The notes under the pieces are model-generated. The model saw only the letters and a program-made list of their open reading frames with translations, did not search any database and was not told the origin of the DNA. From Sphingomonas sp. JC676 (GTDB lineage Bacteria; Pseudomonadota; Alphaproteobacteria; Sphingomonadales; Sphingomonadaceae), in NCBI RefSeq assembly GCF_014489075.1, contig NZ_JACTGR010000003.1, positions 448,501 through 512,500 of the forward strand: DNA of 64,000 nucleotides, in the 5' to 3' direction. Of the stretch, positions 16,798-25,503 are shown piece by piece (position 1 is the stretch's first letter; each line of letters begins with the position of its first letter). The position numbers and the translations under genes were made by a program.

Positions 16798-17673
16798 ATG
16801 AACGATACTCGTGTACCCTCGCGCGTCTTCCGCCCTGCCCAGCAGGAAGCCGAGAGCGCCAACACCGCCAGCGGCACGCCCCAGACCGAGCATCCCGCCT
16901 ATCGCCTCGCCTTTCAGGACATGGATTTCCTGCTGCGCGAGGATCTGCGGCCCGTCCGCTTCCAGCTCGAGCTCCTGAAACCGCAATTGCTGCTGGACGA
17001 GGCGAATATCGCATCGACCTTCGTGGTCTATGGCTCCGCCCGCATCCCCGAGCCCGCCAAGGCCGAGGCCGTGCTGGCGCTTGCCGAGACCGACCAGCAG
17101 AAGCGCATCGCCGAACGGCTGGTCGCCAAATCCAAATATTATGACGTGGCGCGCAGGCTGGGGCAGATCGCGAGCAACTTTCCGCTCGACCAAGCCGGCA
17201 AGAAGCATTTCGTGGTGACCTCGGGCGGCGGCCCCTCGATCATGGAAGCGGCGAATCGCGGCGCGCGCGACGTGGGCGCGGAGACGATCGGGCTCAACAT
17301 CGTGCTGCCGCACGAACAGGCGCCGAACCCCTATGTCACGCCGGGCCTCAGCATGCAGTTCCACTATTTCGCGCTGAGGAAGATGCACTTCCTGCTCCAT
17401 GCGCGCGCGGTGGCGGTGTTCCCCGGCGGCTTCGGCACGTTCGACGAGAGCTTCGAGCTGCTGACCTTGATCCAGACCGGCAAGATCGATCCGATCCCGG
17501 TACTGTTCTACGGCCGCGAATTCTGGGAGCGCGTCGTCAATTTCGAGGCTTTGTGCGACGAGGGCGTGATCTCGCCGCGCGACCTGAGCCTGTTCCGCTT
17601 CGTCGAGACGGCGGAAGAAGGCTGGGAGATCGTCCAGCAATTCTGGCAGGAAAAGGAAAAGGCCCGGGGGTGA
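16798..17673 (+). CDS. LOG-family (TIGR00730) Rossmann-fold nucleotide-processing protein
   Basis: 291 residues. The family motifs SGGGPSIMEAANRGA and PGGFGTFDE are present at about 141 and 207. These bind and cleave nucleotide 5'-monophosphates; cytokinin riboside 5'-monophosphate phosphoribohydrolase is the best known activity, and the old annotation was lysine decarboxylase. The protein has an 80-residue N-terminal extension with VVYGSARIPEP marking the Rossmann start and is longer than the 190-residue plant-type form. It ends before a strong two-way terminator. Physiological substrate in this organism is unknown. Confidence 0.88.
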   Translation: MNDTRVPSRVFRPAQQEAESANTASGTPQTEHPAYRLAFQDMDFLLREDLRPVRFQLELLKPQLLLDEANIASTFVVYGSARIPEPAKAEAVLALAETDQQKRIAERLVAKSKYYDVARRLGQIASNFPLDQAGKKHFVVTSGGGPSIMEAANRGARDVGAETIGLNIVLPHEQAPNPYVTPGLSMQFHYFALRKMHFLLHARAVAVFPGGFGTFDESFELLTLIQTGKIDPIPVLFYGREFWERVVNFEALCDEGVISPRDLSLFRFVETAEEGWEIVQQFWQEKEKARG

Positions 17674-17743
17674 CCCCCACCTTCCGCTTCGCGGCGGCCC
17701 CCATCCTCCGCCGCGAAGGCAGGAGAGGAGTCTGAGGACAAAC

Positions 17744-17773
17744 AAAAGGGCGCAGCCGAAGCCGCGCCCTTTT
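17744..17773. terminator. Bidirectional intrinsic terminator between the LOG gene and cytochrome c gene
   Basis: Perfect 10-bp inverted repeat AAAAGGGCGC (17744-17753) and GCGCCCTTTT (17764-17773) with a 10-nt loop and T-rich tails in both directions. It serves the converging genes ending at 17673 and 17801. Confidence 0.9.
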
Positions 17774-17800
17774 TTGTTGGCGTAGTCGATCTGCGAAAGC

Positions 17801-18493
17801 TTACTTGACGCCCTTCTTCTCGGCCTGGATCGCGCCCGAATTGGTCTTTGCCGGCGTGCCTTCGCCCGGGGTCGCCTGGTTGACGATGTTGTCGCCCGGA
17901 GCCGCTGCAGTCGCATTGGCCTCGGCAGCGTCGCTCGAATTGCCCGGCGCGGCGCCCGCGGCGGGCGGAGCCGGCAGCGGCAGGTTCGAGCCCTGGCTGT
18001 TGAGATAGAGGATCACGTTCGCGCGCGCCTGCGGATCGGAGATGCCGGCAAAGGTCATCTTGGTGCCGGGGGCCATCTTGCGCGGGCTCGTGAGCCACGT
18101 GTTCATCTTGTCGAAGTCCCACTTGCCGCCAACGGCCTTTAGCGGGTCGGAGAAGGCGAAGCCGCCCTTGCCCTCGGCTACGCCCTCGCCGAGCGTGGCA
18201 TAGAGATTCGGGCCGACACCGTTCGCGCCTCCCTGGTTGATCGTGTGGCACGCGGCGCACTGCTTGAAGACCTCGGCGCCCTTGGTCACATCGGCGGTGG
18301 CGAGCAGCGTGGCGATCGGCACCGCGGCGGCCGCGCCGCCGGCGCTCGCATCTTCGGCGCCTTCGATCGCATATCCCATATGCTCGGGACGCTCTGACTT
18401 GAACGCCATGCCGCTGACGATCGACAGGCCCAGCGCGGCAATGCCGCCGGCCAGAGCCCAACCCGCGATCGTATTGAAGCGATTGTCCATCAC
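17801..18493 (-). CDS. Membrane-anchored class I cytochrome c
   Basis: 230 residues. Residues 10-30 are an uncleaved hydrophobic anchor (GWALAGGIAALGLSIVSG). The haem site CAACH is at 79-83 and the distal Met is in RKMAPGTKMTFAGI. This matches the CycM/cytochrome c552 group, which carries electrons from the bc1 complex to terminal oxidase in the inner membrane of alphaproteobacteria. The last 60 residues are a low-complexity Ala/Pro/Asn tail with no haem ligands, longer than in typical CycM. An alternative start one codon later (second Met) is possible. Monocistronic, with its own terminator. Confidence 0.92.
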   Translation of the reverse strand: MMDNRFNTIAGWALAGGIAALGLSIVSGMAFKSERPEHMGYAIEGAEDASAGGAAAAVPIATLLATADVTKGAEVFKQCAACHTINQGGANGVGPNLYATLGEGVAEGKGGFAFSDPLKAVGGKWDFDKMNTWLTSPRKMAPGTKMTFAGISDPQARANVILYLNSQGSNLPLPAPPAAGAAPGNSSDAAEANATAAAPGDNIVNQATPGEGTPAKTNSGAIQAEKKGVK

Positions 18494-18594
18494 GTGCCCC
18501 TGAGGAGAAAAAATCGAGCCCCTTTAGAACTGCCGTCGGGGCGAACGCAAGCGGGCTTGCCGCATGTCGAGCGGACGTCTAGCCCGCGCTCCCT

Positions 18595-19488
18595 ATGGAG
18601 AACTTCGCAGCCCCCGCGCGGCCGATCGTCGCCAAGATGATCGAAGCCGCCGAACAGGCGCCCGAACGCGCGGTCGCGTTCCAGGGCGCGCCCGGCGCCA
18701 ATTCGCATATCGCGGCGCTCGAGGCCTTTCCCGACGGGTTGCCCTTACCCTGCTTCTCGTTCGAGGACGCGATCGACGCGGTGAAGGAAGGCCGTGCCGA
18801 TTGCGCGATGATTCCGATCGAAAATTCGTTGCACGGTCGCGTCGCCGACATCCATTTCCTACTCCCCGAATCGGGGCTGGTGATCACTGGCGAGCATTTC
18901 CTGCCGATCCGCTACGGGCTGATGGGCGTGGGCGAGATCGATCGAGTGAAGGAGGCGATGAGCCATCCCCAGGCGCTGGGCCAGTGCCGCCACTGGCTGA
19001 AGGCACACGGCATCGCGCCCGTCGCCTATCCCGACACGGCTGGCGCCGCCGCGGTGATCGCCGAGATGGCAGATCCCGCCGTGGCCGCGCTCGCGCCGCC
19101 CGGGGCCGCCGCGCTCTACGGCCTGAAGCTGTTCGCTACCGACCTTGCCGATGCCGAGCACAACATGACCCGATTCGTCGTGCTCGCCCGCGCCGCGCCG
19201 CCGATCGACGGCCCCGGCCCGTTCATGACCACCTTCATCTTCGAGGTGAAGAACGTCCCCGCCGCGCTCTACAAGGCGCTGGGCGGTTTCGCGACCAACG
19301 GCGTCAACATGACCAAGCTGGAGAGCTACCAGCGCGGCGGCAGCTTCGCGGCGACCGAATTCTATGCGGACATCGTCGGCAGCCCCGAGGATCCTGCCAT
19401 CGCCCGCGCGCTCGAGGAGCTCAAATTCCATACCAAATGGACACGCCTGCTCGGCACCTATCCCCAGGCACGCGCGCGCCCGGAATAG
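18595..19488 (+). CDS. pheA: Prephenate dehydratase
   Basis: 297 residues. A prephenate dehydratase domain (VAFQGAPGANSHIAAL, MIPIENSLHGRV, and the catalytic Thr-Arg-Phe in NMTRFVVLAR) is followed by a C-terminal ACT domain (FIFEVKNVPAALYKALGGFA) with LESYQ in the place of the usual ESRP phenylalanine-binding motif. The enzyme makes phenylpyruvate for phenylalanine synthesis. It lacks a fused chorismate mutase; a separate AroQ-type mutase is at 34519-34815. The TAG stop touches the -35 box of the next promoter. Confidence 0.95.
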   Translation: MENFAAPARPIVAKMIEAAEQAPERAVAFQGAPGANSHIAALEAFPDGLPLPCFSFEDAIDAVKEGRADCAMIPIENSLHGRVADIHFLLPESGLVITGEHFLPIRYGLMGVGEIDRVKEAMSHPQALGQCRHWLKAHGIAPVAYPDTAGAAAVIAEMADPAVAALAPPGAAALYGLKLFATDLADAEHNMTRFVVLARAAPPIDGPGPFMTTFIFEVKNVPAALYKALGGFATNGVNMTKLESYQRGGSFAATEFYADIVGSPEDPAIARALEELKFHTKWTRLLGTYPQARARPE

Positions 19489-19523
19489 TTGACTCTCCCG
19501 ACGATATGTTGTGTATACACAAC
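19489..19523 (+). promoter_or_regulatory. Strong promoter with palindromic operator for the XRE regulator gene
   Basis: TTGACT at 19489-19494 and TGTATA at 19512-19517 are separated by 17 bp. The perfect 16-bp palindrome GTTGTGTATACACAAC at 19508-19523 covers the -10 box, so a bound dimer would block polymerase. It lies 24 bp before the TTG start of the XRE gene, which is the likely autorepressor. Confidence 0.75.
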
Positions 19524-19547
19524 GACTCGTTGGATTGAGGCGTAGCT

Positions 19548-19790
19548 TTGCCGAGCATTCACAACCGGATTGCGCTGTTTCGTGCCGAGCGCGGCCTCAG
19601 CCGCCGCGACCTGGCCGACGCCGTGGGGGTGAATCCCCAGACGATCGGCTATCTCGAGCGGGGCGATTACAGCCCCAGTCTCGAGCTCGGCATGAAGATC
19701 GCGCGCGAATTCGGCGTGCCGGTCGAATTGCTCTTTTCCTTCGAGCCATTCGAATCCGTCGCCGCGGCGCTGCGCCGCGCGGCCGAATGA
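19548..19790 (+). CDS. Small XRE-family HTH transcriptional regulator
   Basis: 80 residues, almost entirely one Cro/C1-type helix-turn-helix: NRIALFRAERGLSRRDLADA, then VNPQTIGYLERGDYSPSLEL. The start is TTG at 19548, chosen because the HTH begins at once and no ATG is near. Small regulators of this class often pair with a membrane protein gene, as here: the stop overlaps the next start (ATGA at 19787-19790), implying translational coupling. The palindromic operator in front suggests negative autoregulation. Confidence 0.9.
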   Translation: MPSIHNRIALFRAERGLSRRDLADAVGVNPQTIGYLERGDYSPSLELGMKIAREFGVPVELLFSFEPFESVAAALRRAAE

Positions 19791-20320
19791 GCCGGGAGTT
19801 TTCGATGCCCAAGCTGACCAACAAGGCGATTTTTGAGGCGCTCGACGCCGTCGCCGAACGCACCGGCATTCCTGCCTATGCCGCAGGCAAGGCGAAGCGG
19901 CGGCACCTGCGCTGGCTCCCGATCGTCGCGCTCGTGATCGCTACCATCGGCATGGCGATCATGTTCGCCTTTGCGGGCTGGCGCGAACGCGCTCTGGGTC
20001 AGGGCATGGTATTTTTCGGCCTAATGCTGGCAATATTGCTGCCGATGTTCGGGCCGGTGAAGCTGTGGGGCAGCGGTGAGCGGGTCGACGAGTTCGACCG
20101 CGACGTGCGGCGCAACGCCTTCCTCGTCACCTTTGCGACTGTCAGCGCCACGGCGATATGCGGCATCTGGCTGATCCTCGGCCTTGCCTTGCTCGGCAAT
20201 TGGGACCGTTCGGCGTTGCTCCAGATATTGTCTGCCTTCACCTGGTACCTGATGACGCTCTATTCGGCGGTGCCGACGCTCCATGCGAGCTGGGCGACCC
20301 GACCGATCGGCGAGGACTAG
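19787..20320 (+). CDS. Multi-pass membrane protein coupled to the XRE regulator
   Basis: 177 residues from MSREFSMPKLTNKAIFEA; a start at the internal Met at 19805 is possible. About four hydrophobic segments are visible, near residues 40-60, 68-85, 108-132 and 140-158, with a basic loop KAKRRHLRW before the first. I do not recognise the family. Overlap with the XRE gene means coupled expression. The XRE/membrane arrangement recalls pairs in which the membrane protein modulates a stress or envelope response, but no function can be read from the sequence. Confidence 0.8.
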   Translation: MSREFSMPKLTNKAIFEALDAVAERTGIPAYAAGKAKRRHLRWLPIVALVIATIGMAIMFAFAGWRERALGQGMVFFGLMLAILLPMFGPVKLWGSGERVDEFDRDVRRNAFLVTFATVSATAICGIWLILGLALLGNWDRSALLQILSAFTWYLMTLYSAVPTLHASWATRPIGED

Positions 20321-20461
20321 GCCGTGCACCCGTAAAGGCGCAAGGATTGCCAACGGGCCGGCTGCGAACATCGATTCTTCATTTTTTCCTCACGCCCTGC
20401 TCACGCGGCGCATCCAAACTCGTGCCAAGATGAGGTGCTGATTCCCACAGGAGGCAAGCAG

Positions 20462-21022
20462 ATGATTGGATCGAGCGAACAGGGCGGCGCGGGGGCCTGG
20501 GACTATTGGCGGATCGCGCGCTGGACCGGGGCATTGGCATTGCTGCTCACGCCGCTGGTGATGATGCAGATCAGCGACGAATGGCACTGGACCATCGGCA
20601 GCTTCCTTTTTGCCGGTATCATGATTGGCGGTGTCGGGCTGCTCTACGAGCTTGCCGAAAGAGCGAGCGGAAGCCGGGCCTATCGCGCGGGTGTTGCCAT
20701 CGCGCTCGTGGCGTCGTTCCTGACCGTGTGGACCACAATTGTTCGCGATGACGGCACCGGCATTGGCTTTTTCCTGGTGATCATGGCGGCAGCGGTAGGT
20801 GCGTTCTCCGCCTGGTTTCAGCCCGCCGGCATGGCCCGGACCATGCTTGGCGTGGCGATCATGCAGGCATTGCTCAGCATAGCCATTGCGACCGCACCGT
20901 CGACCGCGAGCATGCCCGGTGGCGCGTTCAAGGCCCTGTTGTTCGGCGGTTTCTTTACGGCGCTGTGGCTAGTGTCGGCAACTTTCTTTCGTTCCGCCGA
21001 CAGGGCCATTCGCGCTTCATAG
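20462..21022 (+). CDS. Hypothetical multi-pass membrane protein
   Basis: 186 residues from MIGSSEQGGAGAWDYWRI. The start is chosen because AGGAGG lies at the right distance upstream; a GTG at 20435 would be longer but lacks such a site. Five or six hydrophobic segments are visible (for example ALALLLTPLVMMQI, FLFAGIMIGGVGLLY, GVAIALVASFLTVW, GFFLVIMAAAVGAF). Family not recognised. It follows the XRE/membrane pair on the same strand after 141 bp and may be unrelated. Convergent with nudC, whose end is 10 bp away. Confidence 0.8.
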   Translation: MIGSSEQGGAGAWDYWRIARWTGALALLLTPLVMMQISDEWHWTIGSFLFAGIMIGGVGLLYELAERASGSRAYRAGVAIALVASFLTVWTTIVRDDGTGIGFFLVIMAAAVGAFSAWFQPAGMARTMLGVAIMQALLSIAIATAPSTASMPGGAFKALLFGGFFTALWLVSATFFRSADRAIRAS

Positions 21023-21031
21023 GTCGTCTAT

Positions 21032-21901
21032 CTAGGCACCTTCCATCCACGCACCGAGCAGCGTGTGCGCGATCGCATAGGGCGGCGGTGCGCCGAAGGG
21101 GGCGGCGGGATCGCGGGCCATCGCCAGCCGCACCTCTTCCCGCGTGAACCAGCGCGCATCCTCCAGCTCGTGCGTGTCGATCGTGAGCGCGTCGTCCTCG
21201 GCCACGCCGATGCACGCGACCATCAGCGACGAGGGGAAGGGCCAGGGCTGGCTCGCGACATAACGTATGTCGCGCACCCGTACGCCGGCTTCCTCGTGGA
21301 TCTCGCGCGCCACCGCTTCCTCGATCGATTCGCCGACCTCGAGGAAGCCGGCGAGCGCCGAATAGCGGCCCGGCGGCCAGGGCGGCTGGCGGCCGAGCAG
21401 CACGCGGTCGCCGATTTCGGCGAGCATGATCACCACCGGATCGACGCGCGGGAAATGCTCGGCGCCGCAATGCGGGCATTTGCGCGCCCAGCCGGCGCGA
21501 AAGATCGCGGTGGCGGTGCCGCAATTGGCGCAGAAGCCGTGGCGGCCGTGCCAGTCGACCAGGCTGCGCGCGGCGGCATAATTGGCGGCGTCTGCAGGCG
21601 CGAACCGGTCGAGCATCGCGAACAAAGCCGGCGAGCGGCCCGGCGGCACGGGGTGGCCGGGCGGCAGCGCCGAGGCGAAGCACGGCACGCCCGAATCAAA
21701 GCCGAGAAACAGCAGCGCTCCCGCCGCCGCATCCAGCCCGGTCCAGGTCAGGTGCCCGGCATCGTCGAGCACCGGATCGAGCCCGTCCAGCACCAGCAGC
21801 CGCGCCGCCGGATCGGCCAGCGCGGCATCGAGCAATGCCGGATCGTGACGAACCGGGTCGGCACGGTCGAGCGTGCCGCCGGTGAAACCCGGCGCCTTCA
21901 C
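21032..21901 (-). CDS. nudC: NAD+ diphosphatase / NAD-capped RNA hydrolase
   Basis: 289 residues. An N-terminal beta domain is followed by a four-Cys zinc ribbon (CANCGTATAIF and CPHCGAEHFPR), then a Nudix domain with box GFLEVGESIEEAVAREIHEEAGV and the NudC-specific SQPWPFPSSLM. The enzyme splits NAD(H) and can remove NAD caps from RNA 5' ends. The start overlaps the end of the beta-lactamase-fold hydrolase gene by 4 bp, so it probably sits in the mutY-hydrolase-nudC transcript. Confidence 0.95.
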   Translation of the reverse strand: MKAPGFTGGTLDRADPVRHDPALLDAALADPAARLLVLDGLDPVLDDAGHLTWTGLDAAAGALLFLGFDSGVPCFASALPPGHPVPPGRSPALFAMLDRFAPADAANYAAARSLVDWHGRHGFCANCGTATAIFRAGWARKCPHCGAEHFPRVDPVVIMLAEIGDRVLLGRQPPWPPGRYSALAGFLEVGESIEEAVAREIHEEAGVRVRDIRYVASQPWPFPSSLMVACIGVAEDDALTIDTHELEDARWFTREEVRLAMARDPAAPFGAPPPYAIAHTLLGAWMEGA

Positions 21902-23163
21902 CGCGCCAGATCGGCGTAGACCGCCCGGCCCACCTCGCGCTTGAGCGCGGTGTCGGCCAGCAACAGGTTGATCATGCCGACACCGCGCACCTTGTTGACC
22001 GGATCGGCCCAGGCGATCGTGCCTGCGGCGCCGCCCCAGCCGAATGTGCCCTTGCCCTGCCCGCCGGGTCGAGCCGCCAGATAGACCGATCCACCTGCGC
22101 CGAAGCCCATCGGCACGCCGGTATCCCTGGTCATATCGTCGAGAATCGACTGGTCGACGCCCGCCGGGAGTAGATTCGACATCGCCAGCGCGACCGTCTC
22201 CGGCTTGAGGATACGCGCGCCGTCCAGCTCGCCGCCGTTCACCAGCATGTGGAGGAAGCGGTCATAATCGCGCGCGGACATCACCAGTCCGGCGCCGCCA
22301 TAGGGAAAGCTTGGCGGCTTGAGCCAGACCGAGGTCGCGCCGGGATCGAGCGCGATGCGGTTGCCGCCGACGACGGCATAGTCGGTCGCGAACGAAGCGA
22401 CCTTGTCGGCCGGCACTGTCCAATAGCTTTCGCGCATCTTGAGCGGCGCGAAGATGCGCGTGTTGACGAAGGTGTCGAACGGCATGCCCGATGCGACTTC
22501 GATGACGCGGCCGAGCACGTCGAGCCCGATCGAATAGCTCCATTTGCTGCCGGGCTCGGCGATCAGCGGCAGCGTCGCGACGCGGTCCGCGAATTCCTCG
22601 AGGGTCGCCGGGCGGGTAGCGCGTGCCTGCGCCTCGAAGGACACGCTCACCGCCGCGGGATTGATCCCCAGCCGGTTATACTCGTCAAGCAAAGGGCCCT
22701 TGGTGATGATGTTGTAGCCCAGGCCCGCGGTGTGGGTGAGCAGGTTGCGCACCGTGATCGGGTGCGTCGCCGGGCGGCTGGTCAGGTCCTTGGCGGGATC
22801 GACCAGCACCTTCATGTTCTTGAACGCGGGGATGAAGTCGCTGATCGGCTGGTCGAGCTTGATCTTGCCTTCCTCGATCAGGATCATCGCGGCGATGCCG
22901 GTGATCGGCTTGGTCATCGAATAGACGCGCCACAGGCTGTCCGCATCGGCTGCCCGCGCCGTCGGCTCGTTGGCAATGCGGCCCTCGGCGATCACCTTGA
23001 GCGGGGCGTCGCCCTTGGCATAGGTGATGACGATGCCCGGCACCGTGCCGTCGGCGACATAGCGCTTGGCCAGCGCGGGCGCCTCCGTCGGCGCAACCTG
23101 CGCGGTCGCCCACGGCGCGAGCGCGAGCGCTCCGATCAATCCAATTCCGAACCGTCCGCGCAT
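21898..23163 (-). CDS. Secreted serine hydrolase, beta-lactamase class C fold
   Basis: 421 residues from MRGRFGIGLIGALALAPWATAQ, a signal peptide of 21 residues. The active-site SMTK is at 82-85 (Ser82, Lys85), with KWSYSIGLDVLG giving the Tyr of the YxN-like motif, and a C-terminal GWGGAAGTIAW region near the KTG position. The family includes esterases, D-amino peptidases and penicillin-binding-like proteins; true beta-lactamase activity is not implied. The start lies inside the end of mutY (28-bp overlap) and the stop overlaps nudC. A longer frame to 23415 is rejected because it only shadows mutY. Confidence 0.88.
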   Translation of the reverse strand: MRGRFGIGLIGALALAPWATAQVAPTEAPALAKRYVADGTVPGIVITYAKGDAPLKVIAEGRIANEPTARAADADSLWRVYSMTKPITGIAAMILIEEGKIKLDQPISDFIPAFKNMKVLVDPAKDLTSRPATHPITVRNLLTHTAGLGYNIITKGPLLDEYNRLGINPAAVSVSFEAQARATRPATLEEFADRVATLPLIAEPGSKWSYSIGLDVLGRVIEVASGMPFDTFVNTRIFAPLKMRESYWTVPADKVASFATDYAVVGGNRIALDPGATSVWLKPPSFPYGGAGLVMSARDYDRFLHMLVNGGELDGARILKPETVALAMSNLLPAGVDQSILDDMTRDTGVPMGFGAGGSVYLAARPGGQGKGTFGWGGAAGTIAWADPVNKVRGVGMINLLLADTALKREVGRAVYADLAR

Positions 23164-24218
23164 CGCATTCTCCCGAAAATCCGCGCCGCCTTGGCGAATA
23201 CCGTCGGCAGCCCCGCCGCTTCCAGATCGGCAATCGGCCACCATTCGCCTCCCACCTCTTGGATGAGTGCGGCGTCTGAATGCTCCCCGATTGTTGCAGC
23301 GGCAAGCATGCAATCGAGGTTGAAGTGCGTGAAGCCGTGCATCGCGTGTTCGTCGAGCATTTGCCACGCGATATCGAAAGGTGCTCCCATTAGTCCCGGA
23401 GGCGAATCGCTCCACGGGCCGGTCGGCAGGGCACGCATTCCGCCGAGCAGGCCCTTGGCCGGGCGCGTCACCAGCAGCACCAGCCCGTCGCGCTCGGCCC
23501 AGAACATCGTGCCATGGCGCTGGGGCTTGGGCGCCTTCTTCGCCTTGACCGGGAACATCTCGGGCGCGCCGGTGGCGAAGCCGTCACATTGCGCGCGCAA
23601 AGGACAGAGCAGGCAGCGCGGCGATTTGGCGGTGCAGATGCCGCTGCCCAGATCCATCATCGCCTGGGCGAAATCGCCCGCGCGCGCATCGGGCGTCACC
23701 GAATCGGTCAGCGCGTAGATGCGCGATCTGGCACCCGGCAGCGGCTCTGCCACCGCGAACAGCCGCGAGACGACGCGCTCGACATTGGCATCGACCACCA
23801 CCGCGCGCCGGCCGAATGCGATCGCCGCGATCGCCGCTGCGGTATAGCCGCCGACGCCCGGCAGCTTGCGGAGTGCCTCTTCGGTGTCGGGGAGCGCGCC
23901 AATCGCCGCCACTTCCCGCGCGCAGGCGAGCAGGTTTCGCGCCCGGGCATAATAGCCGAGCCCGGCCCAGGCGGCCATCAGGTCGCTATCGTCCGCCGCC
24001 GCCAGCGCCGCGAAATCGGGCCAGCGCGACGTGAACTTCTCGAAATAGGGGATGACGCTGGCGACCTGGGTCTGCTGGAGCATCACCTCGGAAAGCCACA
24101 CCCGATAAGGTTCCGTCGCATTGGCGCCCGGCCGCGCCCGCCAGGGCAGATCGCGGGCGTGGGCATCGTACCATTCAAGCAGCGGAGCGGCGATTGCGCG
24201 AGGGACGTTGTCGGGCAC
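23136..24218 (-). CDS. mutY: A/G-specific adenine DNA glycosylase
   Basis: 360 residues from a GTG start at 24218 (VPDNVPRAIAAPLLEWYD). The HhH-GPD glycosylase core has WLSEVMLQQTQV with the catalytic Glu, LPGVGGYTAAAIAAIAFG and VDANVERVVSRL with the catalytic Asp. The iron-sulphur loop C-x6-C-x2-C-x5-C is intact (CTAKSPRCLLCPLRAQC). A Nudix-like C-terminal domain for 8-oxoguanine recognition completes it. It removes adenine mispaired with 8-oxoG. Divergent from the DciA-like gene with 28 bp between starts. A frame opening at 24362 would cross that gene and is not used. Confidence 0.95.
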   Translation of the reverse strand: MPDNVPRAIAAPLLEWYDAHARDLPWRARPGANATEPYRVWLSEVMLQQTQVASVIPYFEKFTSRWPDFAALAAADDSDLMAAWAGLGYYARARNLLACAREVAAIGALPDTEEALRKLPGVGGYTAAAIAAIAFGRRAVVVDANVERVVSRLFAVAEPLPGARSRIYALTDSVTPDARAGDFAQAMMDLGSGICTAKSPRCLLCPLRAQCDGFATGAPEMFPVKAKKAPKPQRHGTMFWAERDGLVLLVTRPAKGLLGGMRALPTGPWSDSPPGLMGAPFDIAWQMLDEHAMHGFTHFNLDCMLAAATIGEHSDAALIQEVGGEWWPIADLEAAGLPTVFAKAARIFGRMRCADGSELD

Positions 24219-24246
24219 GCCCCGGCTATGGCATGGGTTGGCGGCA

Positions 24247-24780
24247 ATGACGAAGCCCCCGCGCACAACCACTCCCAAGCCGCGCCCGGAGCCGCAGCGC
24301 AGCAACCGCGTGCAACCGGTTTCAGACCTGCTCGGCAATGTCGGCCGCGCGACCTTCCGCAAGTTCGGATTCGTCCAGCATTCGATCGTCAGCCGCTGGA
24401 GCGAGATCGTCGGCGAGCGCTATGCCCGCGTCTCCGCGCCCGAATCGATTCGCTTCCCGCAGGGCAAGCGCGCCGAGGGGGTGCTCCATCTGCTCGTCTC
24501 GGGCGCCCATGCGCCGATGATGCAGCATATCGCCCCCGAGATCGTCGACCGGGTCAATCGCTTCTTCGGCTATCCCGCGGTCGCGCGGCTCGCGATCCGC
24601 CACGGCGACGTGAAACGCCCCGAAAAGCCCGTGCCGCCGCCCAGCCTCAAGCCCTTGTCCGAGGAAATGGGCGCGAGCCTGCGCGGCATTGTCGATCCCG
24701 AACTCAAGGCAGTGCTCGAAGCGCTTGCCGCCGGCGTCGCCGCGAGCGACGAAAAACCCAAGATCGGCCGGATCGACTGA
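24247..24780 (+). CDS. DciA/DUF721-family protein
   Basis: 177 residues from MTKPPRTTTPKPRPEPQRSN. The basic Pro-rich head precedes a DUF721 domain (VSDLLGNVGRATFRKFGF, VSRWSEIVGERYARVSAPE, GVLHLLVSGAHAPMMQH), the KH-like fold of DciA, which helps load the replicative helicase DnaB in bacteria without DnaC. The alphaproteobacterial versions are less studied, so helicase loading is inferred from the family. Followed after 3 bp by the DsbA-like genes and smc, all on one strand. Confidence 0.85.
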   Translation: MTKPPRTTTPKPRPEPQRSNRVQPVSDLLGNVGRATFRKFGFVQHSIVSRWSEIVGERYARVSAPESIRFPQGKRAEGVLHLLVSGAHAPMMQHIAPEIVDRVNRFFGYPAVARLAIRHGDVKRPEKPVPPPSLKPLSEEMGASLRGIVDPELKAVLEALAAGVAASDEKPKIGRID

Positions 24781-24783
24781 CAT

Positions 24784-25473
24784 ATGAAGCGCCTGTTTCT
24801 CATCGCCGCATCGCTGCTGCTGCTATCGAATTCGGCGCCGCGTCCGGTCGCCGACTGGGTCGCTACCGTGACCGCAACACCCGAGGGCGGCTATCGCCAG
24901 GGCAATCCGGACGCGCCCGTGAAGTTGATCGAATATGGCTCGCGCACCTGCCCGACCTGCGGCCGTTTCGCTGCCGAGGGTATGGCGGAACTGCGCAGCC
25001 AATATGTCGCGACGGGCAAGGTCAGCTACGAATATCGCGATTTCCTGATCCATGGCGCGCCGGACTTCGCGCTCGCTCTGCTGAACCAGTGTGTGCCAAC
25101 GCCACGCTTCTTTTCCGTGCTGGACGCGATCTATGCCAACCAGCCGGCGTTCGCGGAGAAGCTCGAGCAATTGATGAAGACCCGCTCGAGCGAAGTGACC
25201 GCCTGGCAGAAGCTGCCACCGCCGCAAATGGCGACTCGCTTCGCCGAGGCGTTGGGCTTCGTCGACTTCATGAAGGCTCATGGCGTGACCGAGGCACGGG
25301 CGCGCCAATGCCTTTCCGATCCTGCGTTGATCAAGCGTGTCGCCCAGACCAATGCCGACGCCGTCAATCAACAGGACATCGACGGCACGCCGACCTTTAT
25401 CGTCAATGGCCGCAAGATGCGCGCCTCCGACTGGCTCCATCTCCAGCCCGAACTATGGGCGGCGGGAGCCTGA
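24784..25473 (+). CDS. Periplasmic DsbA-like thiol:disulfide oxidoreductase (copy 1)
   Basis: 229 residues with signal peptide (residues 1-17). A thioredoxin-fold DsbA-like domain begins at TPEGGYRQGNPDAPVKLIEY; the redox pair is C56-P-T-C59, and the cis-Pro is in DGTPTFIVNG. It begins 3 bp after the DciA-like gene. A paralogue follows 30 bp on with near-identical opening and active site, differing in being a lipoprotein. Such proteins of the thioredoxin_4 group catalyse disulfide formation or exchange in the periplasm. Confidence 0.9.
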   Translation: MKRLFLIAASLLLLSNSAPRPVADWVATVTATPEGGYRQGNPDAPVKLIEYGSRTCPTCGRFAAEGMAELRSQYVATGKVSYEYRDFLIHGAPDFALALLNQCVPTPRFFSVLDAIYANQPAFAEKLEQLMKTRSSEVTAWQKLPPPQMATRFAEALGFVDFMKAHGVTEARARQCLSDPALIKRVAQTNADAVNQQDIDGTPTFIVNGRKMRASDWLHLQPELWAAGA

Positions 25474-25503
25474 CCGAAACCATTCCCCTGGAGAAGTGAA
25501 GAC

